Shown here: piece by piece, positions 50,832-62,185 of the stretch | Layout: each line of letters starts with the position of its first letter | Position numbering within the stretch: position 1 is the stretch's first letter | Assembly (NCBI RefSeq): GCF_030317035.1 | Contig: NZ_JASZYK010000015.1 | Span: 1-64,000, forward strand | DNA length: 64,000 bases | Direction: 5' to 3' | Origin: Variovorax sp. J22G73 | GTDB lineage: Bacteria > Pseudomonadota > Gammaproteobacteria > Burkholderiales > Burkholderiaceae_C | Made by a program: the position numbers and the translations under genes | The notes under the pieces: generated by a model | Database searches by the model: none | What the model saw: the letters and a program-made list of their open reading frames with translations, nothing else | What the model was told of the DNA's origin: nothing

Positions 50832-52306
50832 CCGCGATGGCCCCGGACGACTTCAACCCCGTGCGCGTGCCCGACATCTGCCAGCTGCCCGCACGCGAAC
50901 TCGCCGCGCTCATCCGCCGTCGCGCGCTTTCGTCGCGCGAGGTGGTGAGCGCCTTTTTGCAGCAGGTCGATGCGCTGAACCCGCGCTTCAACGCCATCGT
51001 CTCGATGGTGCCGCGCGAGCAGGTGCTGGCGCAGGCCGACGCCGCCGACGCGGCCGTGGCGCGTGGCGATGCACTGGGCGCGCTGCACGGGCTGCCGCAG
51101 GCCATCAAGGACACGGCGCCCGCGCGCGGCATTCGCTCCACCTTCGGCTCGCCGCTGTTCGCCGACAACGTGCCCACGGTCGACGCCGTCATGGTGCAGC
51201 GCATGCGCGAGGCCGGAGCGATCTTCATCGGCAAGACCAACGTGCCCGAGTTCGGGCTCGGCTCGCACACCTACAACCCGGTGTTCGGTGCCACGGGCAA
51301 TGCCTGGGACCCACGCTTCAGCGCCGGTGGCTCCAGCGGCGGCGCCGCGGTCGCGCTGGCACTGCGCATGCTGCCCGTGGCCGACGGCGCCGACATGGGC
51401 GGCTCCCTGCGCAACCCGGCCGGCTTCAACAACGTGCTCGGCTTCAGGCCTTCACAGGGGCGGGTGCCGTTCTGGCCGCGCGGCGACGCCTTTCTCGGCC
51501 AGCTGACCACCGAAGGCCCGATGGGCCGCAGCGCGGACGACCTCGCGCTGCTGTTGTCGGTGCAGTCGGGCTACGACGCGCGCGCGCCGCTGTCGCTGGA
51601 CGGCACGGTGCCCGACTGGCACGCGCAGCTGGACACGGACCTTGCCGGTACTCGCATCGGATGGCTCGGCGACCTCGGCGGGCACCTGCCCTTCGAGGAC
51701 GGCATCCTCGCGCTGTGCGAATCCGCGCTCGCGCGTTTCGGCGCGGCGGGCGTGCGGGTCGAGGCGATCCGGCCGGAGTTCGACTGGGCCCGCATCTGGC
51801 GCTCCTTCACGGTGCTGCGCCACTTCAGCCTTGGCGGCAAGCACGGGCCCGCGTACGACCGACCCGCCTCGCGCGCGCTGATGAAGCCAGAGCTGCAATG
51901 GGAGGTGGCGCAGTACCGCGCGCTGTCGGTGAACGACGTGCAACAGGCGTTGGCCGACCGCACCGCCTGGTACGACGCGCTGCTGGACCTGTTCGGCCAG
52001 CACGACTTTCTCGCGCTGCCGACGGCGCAGGTCTTTCCCTTCGCCGTCGAAGAACACTGGCCGCGCGAGATCGCGGGCCGCGCCATGAGCAGCTACCACC
52101 GGTGGATGGAAGTGGTCACGCCCGGCACGCTGTCGGGCTGCCCCGTCATCAGCGTGCCGGTGGGGTTCGATGCGCGGGGCTTGCCCATGGGCATGCAGAT
52201 CATCGGCCGCCCGCGCGGCGATCTCTCGGTGCTGCAGTTGACCCATCTCTACGAACGCCTGAGCCCGTGGCTGCAGATGGCGCCGCCCGCCTTGCGCACG
52301 GACTGA
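50828..52306 (+). CDS. Amidase-signature family hydrolase
   Basis: 492 residues. The Ser-cisSer-Lys triad is visible: Lys94 (QAIKDTAPARG), cis-Ser at 169/170 (SAGGSSGGAAVALA) and Ser193 (GADMGGSLRNPA). It hydrolyses a carboxamide or aryl amide to acid and amine or ammonia, in the cytoplasm. The ATG overlaps the AroE-like stop. It is a second amide-cleaving enzyme, unrelated in fold to the dimethylformamidase-like one, in the same operon. Confidence 0.93.
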   Translation: MTAMAPDDFNPVRVPDICQLPARELAALIRRRALSSREVVSAFLQQVDALNPRFNAIVSMVPREQVLAQADAADAAVARGDALGALHGLPQAIKDTAPARGIRSTFGSPLFADNVPTVDAVMVQRMREAGAIFIGKTNVPEFGLGSHTYNPVFGATGNAWDPRFSAGGSSGGAAVALALRMLPVADGADMGGSLRNPAGFNNVLGFRPSQGRVPFWPRGDAFLGQLTTEGPMGRSADDLALLLSVQSGYDARAPLSLDGTVPDWHAQLDTDLAGTRIGWLGDLGGHLPFEDGILALCESALARFGAAGVRVEAIRPEFDWARIWRSFTVLRHFSLGGKHGPAYDRPASRALMKPELQWEVAQYRALSVNDVQQALADRTAWYDALLDLFGQHDFLALPTAQVFPFAVEEHWPREIAGRAMSSYHRWMEVVTPGTLSGCPVISVPVGFDARGLPMGMQIIGRPRGDLSVLQLTHLYERLSPWLQMAPPALRTD

Positions 52307-52334
52307 CCGACAACCCCCGACGAAGGAGAAGCCT

Positions 52335-54611
52335 GTGACGAATGCCGCCCGGCAACAACTGCCCGGCCTGCGTGCGCCGGTCGACCTCTGGCGCGATGCC
52401 TGGGGCATTCCGCACCTGCGTGCCACCTGCGCCGACGACGCCTTCTTCGCGCTCGGCCATGTGCATGCGAGCGACCGGCTCTGGCAGATGGACGCGCTGC
52501 GCCGCCGCACGCTGGGCCGCTATGCCGAATGGATGGGGCCCAGCGCGCTGCCGATGGACATGCTCGTGCGCCGCCTCGGGCTGGCCGAGTGCAGCCGCCG
52601 CGACCTGGAGACCGTGAACGAACGCACCCGCGCCATGCTCTCGGCCTACACCGCGGGTGTGAACGCCTTCATGGCCACCGGGCCGCTGCCGCCTGAGTAC
52701 GCGCTGCTCGGCGAGACGCCGGAACCGTGGGAGGCGTGGCACAGCATCGCCGTGCTGCGCCAGACCAGCCTGCTGCTGAACTCCGTCTACCCCAAGCTGT
52801 GGCGCGCCATTGCGCTGCCGGTGGTCGGCGCGCAGGCGCTGGACCGCCTGCGCATGGACGACGGCGGCGAAGAGCTGGTGTGCATGCCGCCGGGCGCGCT
52901 CGCGGGCCGGCTCTCGCCCGACATGGCGGCGCTGGCGGACGCCATCTCGGCCTTCGTGAGCGAGAGCAACACCGACGCCGCCGGCGGCGGCAGCAACAAC
53001 TGGGCGGTGCACGGCAGCCGCACGCAAAGCGGACGGCCGCTGCTCGCGGGCGATCCGCACCGCGTGCTCGACATGCCCAACATGTACCTGCAGTGCCATG
53101 TGGCCTGCGACGAGTTCGACGTGATCGGCCTGACCACGCCGGGCGTGCCGGGTTTTCCGCACTTCGCGCACAACCCCGACGTGGCGTGGTGCGTGACGGT
53201 GGCCTTCGTGGACACGGCGGACGTGTACCTCGAACGCTTCGAAAACGAAGGCCGGCGCTACCTGCTGCGCACCGAAACGGACGGCAGCCATGGGCAGTGG
53301 GTCGAGGTGGAGCGCCGTGTGGAGCGCATCCGCGTGCGCGGCCAGGCCGATGTCGCGTGCGAGGTGCTCGCGACCGCGCGCGGCCCGGTGGTCGCGGGCG
53401 ATGCGAAGAGCGGCTCCGCGCTGGTGCTGCGCCATTCGTCCGACGTGGAAGCCGACCGCTCCTTCGACTGCATGCGCCCGATGATGGAGGCCCGCAACGT
53501 CGATGCGCTGTTCGAGGCCAGCCGCGGCTGGGGCCTGGTGGACCACAACCTGGTCGCGGCCGACACGCAGGGCCACGTCGGCCACCACGTGCGCGCCAAG
53601 GTGCCGCGCCGCCCGGCCATCAACGGCTGGCTGCCGGTGCCGGGGTGGCTCGACAAGCACGCATGGCGCGGCTGGATCGAGTGGGAGCACATGCCCCGGC
53701 AGATCGACCCCCCGGCGGGGCTGATCGTGACCGCGAACAACCGCGTGGTGGAGCGGCACGACGACTACCTGAGCACCGACTGCCATCCGCCGCACCGCGC
53801 GCGGCGCATCTGGCAACTGCTCACGGCGATGGAATCCGCAGGCGTGCAGGACATGGAAGCGGTGCACCTCGACACGCTGAGCCTGCCGGCGCTCGAAATC
53901 TGTGCGCGGCTCGCACCGCTTGCGCTCACCGAGCCCGCATCGGTGGCGTTGCGCGACCGGCTGGTGGCGTGGAACGGTCGGGTCGATGCAGACGCCGTCG
54001 ATGCCAACGCCTACATCTCGCTGCGCATGGCGCTGGCGCGTTCGGTCGCGCGGCGCAGCGGGCTGGGCGCGCTCGACATGGGCCTGCAGCGCACCATCGC
54101 GCCCGGCCTCGCGGTCGACTACCAGCTGGGCTGGTGCGTGCCGCAGTTGCTGCGCGCCGACGACGATGCATTGCTCGGCGGCGCTTCGTGGAACGAGGTA
54201 CTCACCGAAGCCCTGGCCGAAGTGGCGCGCGACCCGGCGGCGCCATGGGGCGCGCGGCACCGCCTGCTGCTGCGGCATCCGCTGGCAATGGCGTTCCCTT
54301 CGGCGGCGCTGCTCGCGCCGGTGGACAAGGGCGCGGTCGATGGCGACAACGAAACGGTGTTCACCACCGGCTACTTGCCGCACCTGGGCGCGCATGCGCA
54401 CTACGCGTCGCTGGCGCGCTATGTGTTCGACGTGGGGCAGTGGGACGCGTGCCGGTGGATCGTGTTCCACGGTGCATCGGGCGACCCGCGCGACGCGCAC
54501 TACGACGACCAGACCGCCGCATGGCTGCGTGGAGAAACGGTGCCCATGCTCTATGACTGGGCCGCGGTGGCGGACACCGCATCGAGCCACACGGTGCTCG
54601 CGCCGCGCTGA
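52335..54611 (+). CDS. Penicillin-acylase-family Ntn hydrolase, cytoplasmic type
   Basis: 758 residues. The GTG at 52335 has AAGGAG 6 bases upstream. The family self-cleaves to expose an N-terminal Ser: here Ser220 in AAGGGSNNWAVHGSRT is the expected site, giving alpha and beta chains of about 219 and 539 residues. VYRDxxGIPHxxA-type (VDLWRDAWGIPHLRATCADDAFFALGHVHASDRLWQMD) and NPDVAWCVTVAFVDTADVYLE are family hallmarks. There is no signal peptide, unlike classical penicillin G acylases. It cleaves an N-acyl amide; the acyl group is unknown. It is the last gene of the long run, 28 bases after the amidase. Confidence 0.92.
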   Translation: MTNAARQQLPGLRAPVDLWRDAWGIPHLRATCADDAFFALGHVHASDRLWQMDALRRRTLGRYAEWMGPSALPMDMLVRRLGLAECSRRDLETVNERTRAMLSAYTAGVNAFMATGPLPPEYALLGETPEPWEAWHSIAVLRQTSLLLNSVYPKLWRAIALPVVGAQALDRLRMDDGGEELVCMPPGALAGRLSPDMAALADAISAFVSESNTDAAGGGSNNWAVHGSRTQSGRPLLAGDPHRVLDMPNMYLQCHVACDEFDVIGLTTPGVPGFPHFAHNPDVAWCVTVAFVDTADVYLERFENEGRRYLLRTETDGSHGQWVEVERRVERIRVRGQADVACEVLATARGPVVAGDAKSGSALVLRHSSDVEADRSFDCMRPMMEARNVDALFEASRGWGLVDHNLVAADTQGHVGHHVRAKVPRRPAINGWLPVPGWLDKHAWRGWIEWEHMPRQIDPPAGLIVTANNRVVERHDDYLSTDCHPPHRARRIWQLLTAMESAGVQDMEAVHLDTLSLPALEICARLAPLALTEPASVALRDRLVAWNGRVDADAVDANAYISLRMALARSVARRSGLGALDMGLQRTIAPGLAVDYQLGWCVPQLLRADDDALLGGASWNEVLTEALAEVARDPAAPWGARHRLLLRHPLAMAFPSAALLAPVDKGAVDGDNETVFTTGYLPHLGAHAHYASLARYVFDVGQWDACRWIVFHGASGDPRDAHYDDQTAAWLRGETVPMLYDWAAVADTASSHTVLAPR

Positions 54612-54934
54612 ACGCACGGCGCTGCGCCGAGGACTCGCCGCAGCGACGGCAGCGGGGCGTCGAGCATCTGCTGGGTGCAATGTGCGGCGCGCAGTGTGCA
54701 GCGCGTGAATTTGCTGCGCGGCCGGCAACCGCGCACGCGTCTTGCAAGGGGGAAGTCCGTCTTGTTTTGATTTTTAACATGATATATCGTGTATCAAATC
54801 TCAAAACCGGCACCGTCACCAGACGCCTCGTCGGTGAAGCCCAGTCACAGCGCGCCGCGGCCGCACGTTCCAAAGAGCGATGCCGGCCAGCGCACTCCCA
54901 GCGAACTGTCGAAACCAGGAAAGGAACCGGGGTC
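54612..54934 (+). promoter_or_regulatory. 323-base intergenic region upstream of the peptide-type importer operon
   Basis: No gene is seen here. It contains a small hairpin CGGCG-CTG-CGCCG (54617-54629), direct repeats of GTGCAG/GTGTGCAG around 54690-54705, and an AT-rich stretch around 54760-54790 that carries the operator-like ATGATATATCGT. The promoter of the importer operon must lie in the AT-rich part. Confidence 0.6.
54779..54790. promoter_or_regulatory. Operator-like site ATGATATATCGT, copy 2
   Basis: Matches 11 of 12 bases of the perfect palindrome at 39239-39250. It sits in the only AT-rich stretch of the intergenic region, 144 bases before the binding-protein start. Confidence 0.6.
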
Positions 54935-56581
54935 ATGAAGAAATCCACGTACGAGAAGTCCACGCATGCGAGATCCACGCATGTGAGCGCCACTTGCGCG
55001 AGATTGGTCGGTTGGGCATTGGCGTCGGCCGTGGGCATGGCCGCGGCCACCGCCTCGGCCCAGACGCCGACACCGGCCCAGGCGCAGGCCAAGACGCTGC
55101 GCATGGCCATCAACAACGACCTGAAGGTGGTCGACCCGCTGTTCAGCAACACCTACGTCACGCGCGACTTCGGCTACATGAACTTCGACACGCTGTTCTC
55201 GCGCGACAGCAAGGGCGAGCCCAAGCCGCAGATGGTGGAGAAGTTCACGCAGTCGCCCGACAGCAAGGCATGGACCTTCACCCTGCGCCCCGGCCTGAAG
55301 TTCCATGACGGCCAGCCCGTCACCTCCGCCGACGTGGTGGCCACGCTGCAGCGCTGGGCCAAGCGCGCGACCATGGGCCTGCTGCTGGCCGACTCGGGTG
55401 CCGAGTGGAAAGTGGTCGACGGCCAGACCTTCGCGCTGCAGCTGAAGGAGGGCATGGGCCAGGTGCCGCTGATCCTCGCGGCGAAGACCTTGTTCATCGT
55501 GCCCGAGCGCCAGGCCAAGGCCTTTCCCGATGCGCCCATTCCAGAGCCCGTGGGCTCGGGCCCCTTCGTGTTCAAGCGCGACGAATGGATTCCGGGCAAC
55601 CGCATGGTGTTCGTGCGCAATGCCGCGTACGTGCCGCGCAGCGAGCCGGCCGACGGCCTGGCGGGCGGCAAGCGCGTGAAGGTCGAGCGCGTCGAGTGGC
55701 GCTACATGCCCGACGCCAACACGGCCACCTCGGCGTTGAAGAACGGCGAGGTCGACATCGTCAACGTGGTGCCGCCCGACTACCAGGCCTCGCTGCGCAC
55801 CGACGCCAACATCAAGCTCGAGCAAACCGGCATCTGGCAGCCCTTCATGGTCGCCAACACGCTGGCGCCGCCCTTCAACAACCCGAAGGGGCGGCAAGCC
55901 CTGCTGTACATGGTCAACCAGGAAGAGATCCTGGCCGGCATGGGCTTCACGCCGCAGCCGGGCAAGTCGCTGTACTGCCCGGCCGTCTTCATGTGCGGTG
56001 GCGCCAACGAAACCGCCGCGGGCTCCGAGCCCTTCAGGAAGCAGGACTTCGAGAAGGCCAAGCAACTGCTGAAGGAGGCCGGCTACAAGGGCGAGAAGAT
56101 CGTGTTCCTGCAGCCCACCGACGGCACGCAGTCGATGGCTGCGCTGATCTGGATCCAGTACCTCAAAAAGGCGGGCCTGAACCTCGACGTGCAGGTGATG
56201 GACCAGTCGTCGGTGCTGGCGCGCGTGTACAAGAAGGAAGGCCCCGCGCAAGGCGGCTGGAGCCTGTACCTCACCGCCTCCAAGAATGCCGACGTCGACA
56301 CGCCCCTGAGCAACGGCTGGGTGTTGTCTTCGTGCAAGGGCAGCGTGGTGCCGGGCTGGCCGTGCGACGCGAAGATCGACGAGCTGCGCGACGCCTGGAT
56401 CCGCGAGGCCGATGCCGGCAAGCGCAAGCAGCTGGTCGAGAGCCTGCAGCGCCGCATCTACGAGGCGCCGCCCTACATTCCCTACGGCCAGTACCCCGCG
56501 ATCTTTGCCGCGCGCAAGGAGGTGCGCAACACCGAGCTGTTCGGCATGGGCATCCCGGTCATGTGGAACATCGAGAAGTAG
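54935..56581 (+). CDS. ABC transporter substrate-binding protein, peptide/opine type (family 5)
   Basis: 548 residues with a long N-region (KSTYEKSTHARSTHVS, from 12-bp repeats), signal peptide ending near ATASAQ, then a large family-5 binding domain: TLRPGLKFHDGQPVTSADVVATLQRW, PVGSGPFVFKRDEWIPGNRMV and TATSALKNGEVDIVNVVPPDY. Members bind peptides, nickel, glutathione or opines. The ATG at 54935 is preceded by GGAACCGGGG. It leads an operon with two permeases and two ATPases. Confidence 0.93.
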   Translation: MKKSTYEKSTHARSTHVSATCARLVGWALASAVGMAAATASAQTPTPAQAQAKTLRMAINNDLKVVDPLFSNTYVTRDFGYMNFDTLFSRDSKGEPKPQMVEKFTQSPDSKAWTFTLRPGLKFHDGQPVTSADVVATLQRWAKRATMGLLLADSGAEWKVVDGQTFALQLKEGMGQVPLILAAKTLFIVPERQAKAFPDAPIPEPVGSGPFVFKRDEWIPGNRMVFVRNAAYVPRSEPADGLAGGKRVKVERVEWRYMPDANTATSALKNGEVDIVNVVPPDYQASLRTDANIKLEQTGIWQPFMVANTLAPPFNNPKGRQALLYMVNQEEILAGMGFTPQPGKSLYCPAVFMCGGANETAAGSEPFRKQDFEKAKQLLKEAGYKGEKIVFLQPTDGTQSMAALIWIQYLKKAGLNLDVQVMDQSSVLARVYKKEGPAQGGWSLYLTASKNADVDTPLSNGWVLSSCKGSVVPGWPCDAKIDELRDAWIREADAGKRKQLVESLQRRIYEAPPYIPYGQYPAIFAARKEVRNTELFGMGIPVMWNIEK

Positions 56582-56590
56582 GGGCGCGGC

Positions 56591-57526
56591 ATGGAATATG
56601 TGATCCGGCGGGTGCTCGCCACCGTGCCGGTGATGCTGGTGGTGTCGGTGATCGTGTTCATGCTGATCCACCTGGCGCCCGGTGACCCGGTGCTGCTGAT
56701 CGTGGGCGACTTCGCCACGCCCGAGCAGATCGAGCAGACCCGCGTGGCGCTGGGGCTCGACCAGCCGCTGTGGCACCAGTTCTTCGTGTGGTCGCGCAAC
56801 GTGCTCGGCGGCGACTTCGGCGTGTCGCTGTTCAACCAGATGCCGGTGACGCAGCTGCTCGGCCAGCGCATCGGCGCGACGCTGTCCATCGCCTTCTTCA
56901 CCATCGTGATCGCGGTGGCGCTGTCGGTACCGCTGGGCGTGCTGGCGGCGTACCGCGCGGGCAGCTGGATCGACCGGCTGGTGATGGTGTTCGCGGTGTG
57001 CGCGTTCTCGATGCCGGTGTTTCTCACGGGCTACGTGCTGGTCTACACCTTCGCGCTGAAGCTGCAGTGGCTGCCGGTGCAGGGCTACCGCAGCCTGGCC
57101 GAGGGCGTGATCCCGTACCTGAAGCACCTGGTGCTGCCGTGTGTGAACCTGGGCCTGCTGTACACGGCGCTGCTCACGCGCATGACGCGCGCTTCGATGC
57201 TCGAGGTGCTGCACGAGGACTACATCCGCACCGCGCGGGCCAAGGGCCTGGGCGTGCTGCCGGTGCTGGGCCATGCGCTGCGCAACGCGGCCATTCCCAT
57301 CGTCACGACCATCGGCGTGGGCATCGCGTTGCTGCTGGGCGGCGTGGTGGTCACCGAGACGGTGTTCTCGATTCCGGGGCTCGGCAGCCTCGTGGTCGAT
57401 GCGGTGCAGCACCACGACTACCCGGTGATCCAGAGCCTGCTGCTGCTGTCGGCGGCGGCCTATGTGCTGATCAACCTGCTGGTCGACCTGAGCTACACGC
57501 TGTTCGACCCGCGCATCCGCTATTGA
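56591..57526 (+). CDS. ABC transporter permease (DppB/OppB-like)
   Basis: 311 residues with six membrane segments; begins MEYVIRRVLATVPVMLVVSVIVFMLIHLAPGDPV, the usual DppB start, and has the coupling loop TARAKGLGVLPVLGHALRNAAIPIVT. It lies 9 bases after the binding-protein gene. Confidence 0.94.
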   Translation: MEYVIRRVLATVPVMLVVSVIVFMLIHLAPGDPVLLIVGDFATPEQIEQTRVALGLDQPLWHQFFVWSRNVLGGDFGVSLFNQMPVTQLLGQRIGATLSIAFFTIVIAVALSVPLGVLAAYRAGSWIDRLVMVFAVCAFSMPVFLTGYVLVYTFALKLQWLPVQGYRSLAEGVIPYLKHLVLPCVNLGLLYTALLTRMTRASMLEVLHEDYIRTARAKGLGVLPVLGHALRNAAIPIVTTIGVGIALLLGGVVVTETVFSIPGLGSLVVDAVQHHDYPVIQSLLLLSAAAYVLINLLVDLSYTLFDPRIRY

Positions 57527-57535
57527 GGCCACTGA

Positions 57536-58414
57536 ATGACCGATGCCACATTGAACATCCACACGGCGGCGCCGCGGCGCGCGTCGCCCGCGCTGCGCCT
57601 GCTGCGCAAGCACTACACGCTGATGCTGGGCGGGCTGATCTTGCTGGTGGTCGTCGTCGCGGCGCTGGGCGCGCCCTGGATCGCGACGCACGACCCGCAG
57701 GCCATCAACCCCATCGCGCGCATGAAGGCGCCTTCGGGCGAGCACCTCTTTGGCACCGACGCGCTCGGGCGCGACACCTTCAGCCGCGCGGTGTGGGGCG
57801 CGCGCGTGTCGCTCATGACGGGCGCCTCGGTCGCGCTGCTGGCCACGCTGCTCGGCGTGGCGCTGGGCCTGCTGGCGGGTTTCGTGCGCTGGACCGACGG
57901 GCCGATCATGCGGGTGATGGACGGGCTCATGGCCATCCCCGGCATCCTGCTGGCCATCGCGCTGATGGCGCTCACCAAGGCCAGCCTCACCACGGTGATC
58001 GTGGCGATCACGGTGCCCGAGATACCGCGCATGGTGCGGCTGGTGCGCGCGCTGGCGCTGTCGCTGCGCGAGCGCCTGTACGTGGAGGCGGCGCATGCGC
58101 TGGGCACGCCGCTGTGCACCATCCTGCGTCGCCATGTGCTGCCCAACATCCTGGCGCCGCTGCTGGTGCAGGCGACCTTCATCGCGGCTTCCGCGGTGCT
58201 GGCGGAGGCCGCGCTCTCATTCCTCGGCGTGGGCGTGCCGCCGCAGGTGCCGAGCTGGGGCAACATGATTTCGGAAGGCCGCAACCTGATCGCGATCGTG
58301 TTCTACCCGATCGTTTTCCCCGGCGTGCTGCTGGGCCTGACGGTGCTGGCCATCAACCTGCTGGGCGACGGGCTGCGCGACGCGCTCGACCCGCACGTGG
58401 CGCGGCAGCTGTGA
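57536..58414 (+). CDS. ABC transporter permease (DppC/OppC-like)
   Basis: 292 residues with six membrane segments. GEHLFGTDALGRDTFSRAVWGARVSL and EAAHALGTPLCTILRRHVLPNILAPLLV are typical of DppC. It starts 9 bases after the DppB-like gene. Confidence 0.94.
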   Translation: MTDATLNIHTAAPRRASPALRLLRKHYTLMLGGLILLVVVVAALGAPWIATHDPQAINPIARMKAPSGEHLFGTDALGRDTFSRAVWGARVSLMTGASVALLATLLGVALGLLAGFVRWTDGPIMRVMDGLMAIPGILLAIALMALTKASLTTVIVAITVPEIPRMVRLVRALALSLRERLYVEAAHALGTPLCTILRRHVLPNILAPLLVQATFIAASAVLAEAALSFLGVGVPPQVPSWGNMISEGRNLIAIVFYPIVFPGVLLGLTVLAINLLGDGLRDALDPHVARQL

Positions 58415-58424
58415 GCGTACGGAC

Positions 58425-60583
<2,159 letters not shown>

Positions 60584-60636
60584 ACGCTCCGCAGGGCGTT
60601 CTGTTGAACCGCACAACCAAGAGGAAACCGATACCG

Positions 60637-62082
60637 ATGATTGCCGAATACGACAAGCTCGACGCAGTGGCCATGGCCGACCTGGTGCGCCGCAAGGAAG
60701 TGAAGGCCGAGGAACTGCTGGACGAGGCCATCGCCCGCACCGAGGCGCGCGACACCGTGCTCAACGCGGTGACCACGCGCTTCTTCGAGCATGCGCACGC
60801 GCGCATCGCTCAGGGTCTGCCAGACGGGCCGCTGCGCGGCGTGCCCTTTCTGCTGAAGGACCTGGGCGTGTACTACGCGGGCCTGCCGACCACCAATGCC
60901 TCGCGCCTGTTCGCGGATTTCAGCTCCCCCATCGACAGCACATTGGCCGAGCGCTATGTGCGCGCGGGCCTGGTCATCTTCGGCAAGTCGAGCCTGTCGG
61001 AGTTCGGCATCAGCGCCACCAACGAGCCCGAGATGTTCGGCCCCTGCAGAAACCCCTGGAGCCTGGAACACACCACGGGCGGCTCCAGCGGCGGTGCCTG
61101 CGCGGCGGTGGCCGGCGGCGTCATTCCCAGCGCGCACGCAGCGGACGGCGGCGGCTCCATCCGCATTCCCGCGGCGCACACCGGCCTGTTCGGCCTGAAG
61201 CCCACGCGCGGGCGCATTCCACTGGGCCCGCACATCAGCGAGAGCTGGGCCGGCATGACCATTCACCACGTCGTGACACGTTCGGTGCGCGACAGCGCCG
61301 TGCTGCTCGACGTGACGCAGGGAGCGGCACCCGGCGACCCCTACTGCGCGCCGCCGGCGGCCGCGTCGTACCTCGACCTGGTGGGGCGCGACCCGAAGAA
61401 GCTGCGCATCGCCGTGTCGCTCAAGTCCTTCGAGGGCGTGGCGCTCGACGCGCAGGTGCGCGCGGGCGTGGAGAACGCGGCCAAGCTGTGCGAGTCGCTG
61501 GGCCACCAGGTGGAGTGGGTGGACCCGGTGTTCGACGACGTGATCTCGGACGCGGAATACATCCAGTGCCGCTCCGACATCATCCACGCGAGCATGTACA
61601 CCTCGCTGCTGCGCCGCAACCAGCAGCTGGGCCGCGAGTTCAGCGGGCGCGACCTGCAGCGCGTGACCGCCATGTTCGGCGAGGCCGGCAAGTCGGTCAC
61701 GGCGCAGCAGTACCTGAACGCCATCCAGACGCTGCAGCGCGTGAGCCGCAACCTCGGCCAGAAGTTCGAGAACTGGGACATGCTGCTGGGCCCGGTGACC
61801 GCCACGCCGCCTCACAAGCTTGGCAAGGTGGACATGGAAGCCACCGACCTCGAGGCCTACAAGGCCAAGGCGCGCGAGCACACGGGCTACACATCGATCT
61901 GGAACGTGACCGGGCACCCGGGCATGTCGGTGCCGCTGCACGAGACCAAGGAAGGGCTGCCGGTGGGCGTGCAGTTCGTCGGCCGCTTCGGCGACGAGGC
62001 CACCATGTTCCAGCTGGCCGGCCAGCTGGAGCGCGCGGCACCGTGGGACGGGCGGCGCGCCAAGGCATTCTTGCAGGCCTGA
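60637..62082 (+). CDS. Amidase-signature family hydrolase, second copy (NylA-like style)
   Basis: 481 residues with the triad Lys74 (FLLKDLGVYYAG), cis-Ser 150/151 (TTGGSSGGACAAVAGG) and Ser174 (ADGGGSIRIPA). It differs from the first amidase; the stretch TNASRLFADFSSPIDSTLAERY and MFGPCRNPWSLEHTTGG resembles 6-aminohexanoate cyclic-dimer hydrolase-type amidases, but the substrate is unknown. The ATG at 60637 has GAGGAA about 11 bases upstream. It follows the second importer ATPase by 53 bases, so it probably acts on what that importer brings in. Confidence 0.92.
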   Translation: MIAEYDKLDAVAMADLVRRKEVKAEELLDEAIARTEARDTVLNAVTTRFFEHAHARIAQGLPDGPLRGVPFLLKDLGVYYAGLPTTNASRLFADFSSPIDSTLAERYVRAGLVIFGKSSLSEFGISATNEPEMFGPCRNPWSLEHTTGGSSGGACAAVAGGVIPSAHAADGGGSIRIPAAHTGLFGLKPTRGRIPLGPHISESWAGMTIHHVVTRSVRDSAVLLDVTQGAAPGDPYCAPPAAASYLDLVGRDPKKLRIAVSLKSFEGVALDAQVRAGVENAAKLCESLGHQVEWVDPVFDDVISDAEYIQCRSDIIHASMYTSLLRRNQQLGREFSGRDLQRVTAMFGEAGKSVTAQQYLNAIQTLQRVSRNLGQKFENWDMLLGPVTATPPHKLGKVDMEATDLEAYKAKAREHTGYTSIWNVTGHPGMSVPLHETKEGLPVGVQFVGRFGDEATMFQLAGQLERAAPWDGRRAKAFLQA

Positions 62083-62185
62083 AAGCCGCGCGCGGCGAAC
62101 TCCTACCGGCGCTTCCGAAGCCCGCCCACGGGCTTCGGCCAGGCGGTGCTTAGCCTTTGCGATTTGCAGCAAAGGAAAGCACCGC

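Noticed and set aside
54845..58135. 1096-codon leftward frame opposite the importer operon
   Set aside because: Antisense to three clear transporter genes; His/Arg/Gln-rich shadow with no domain.
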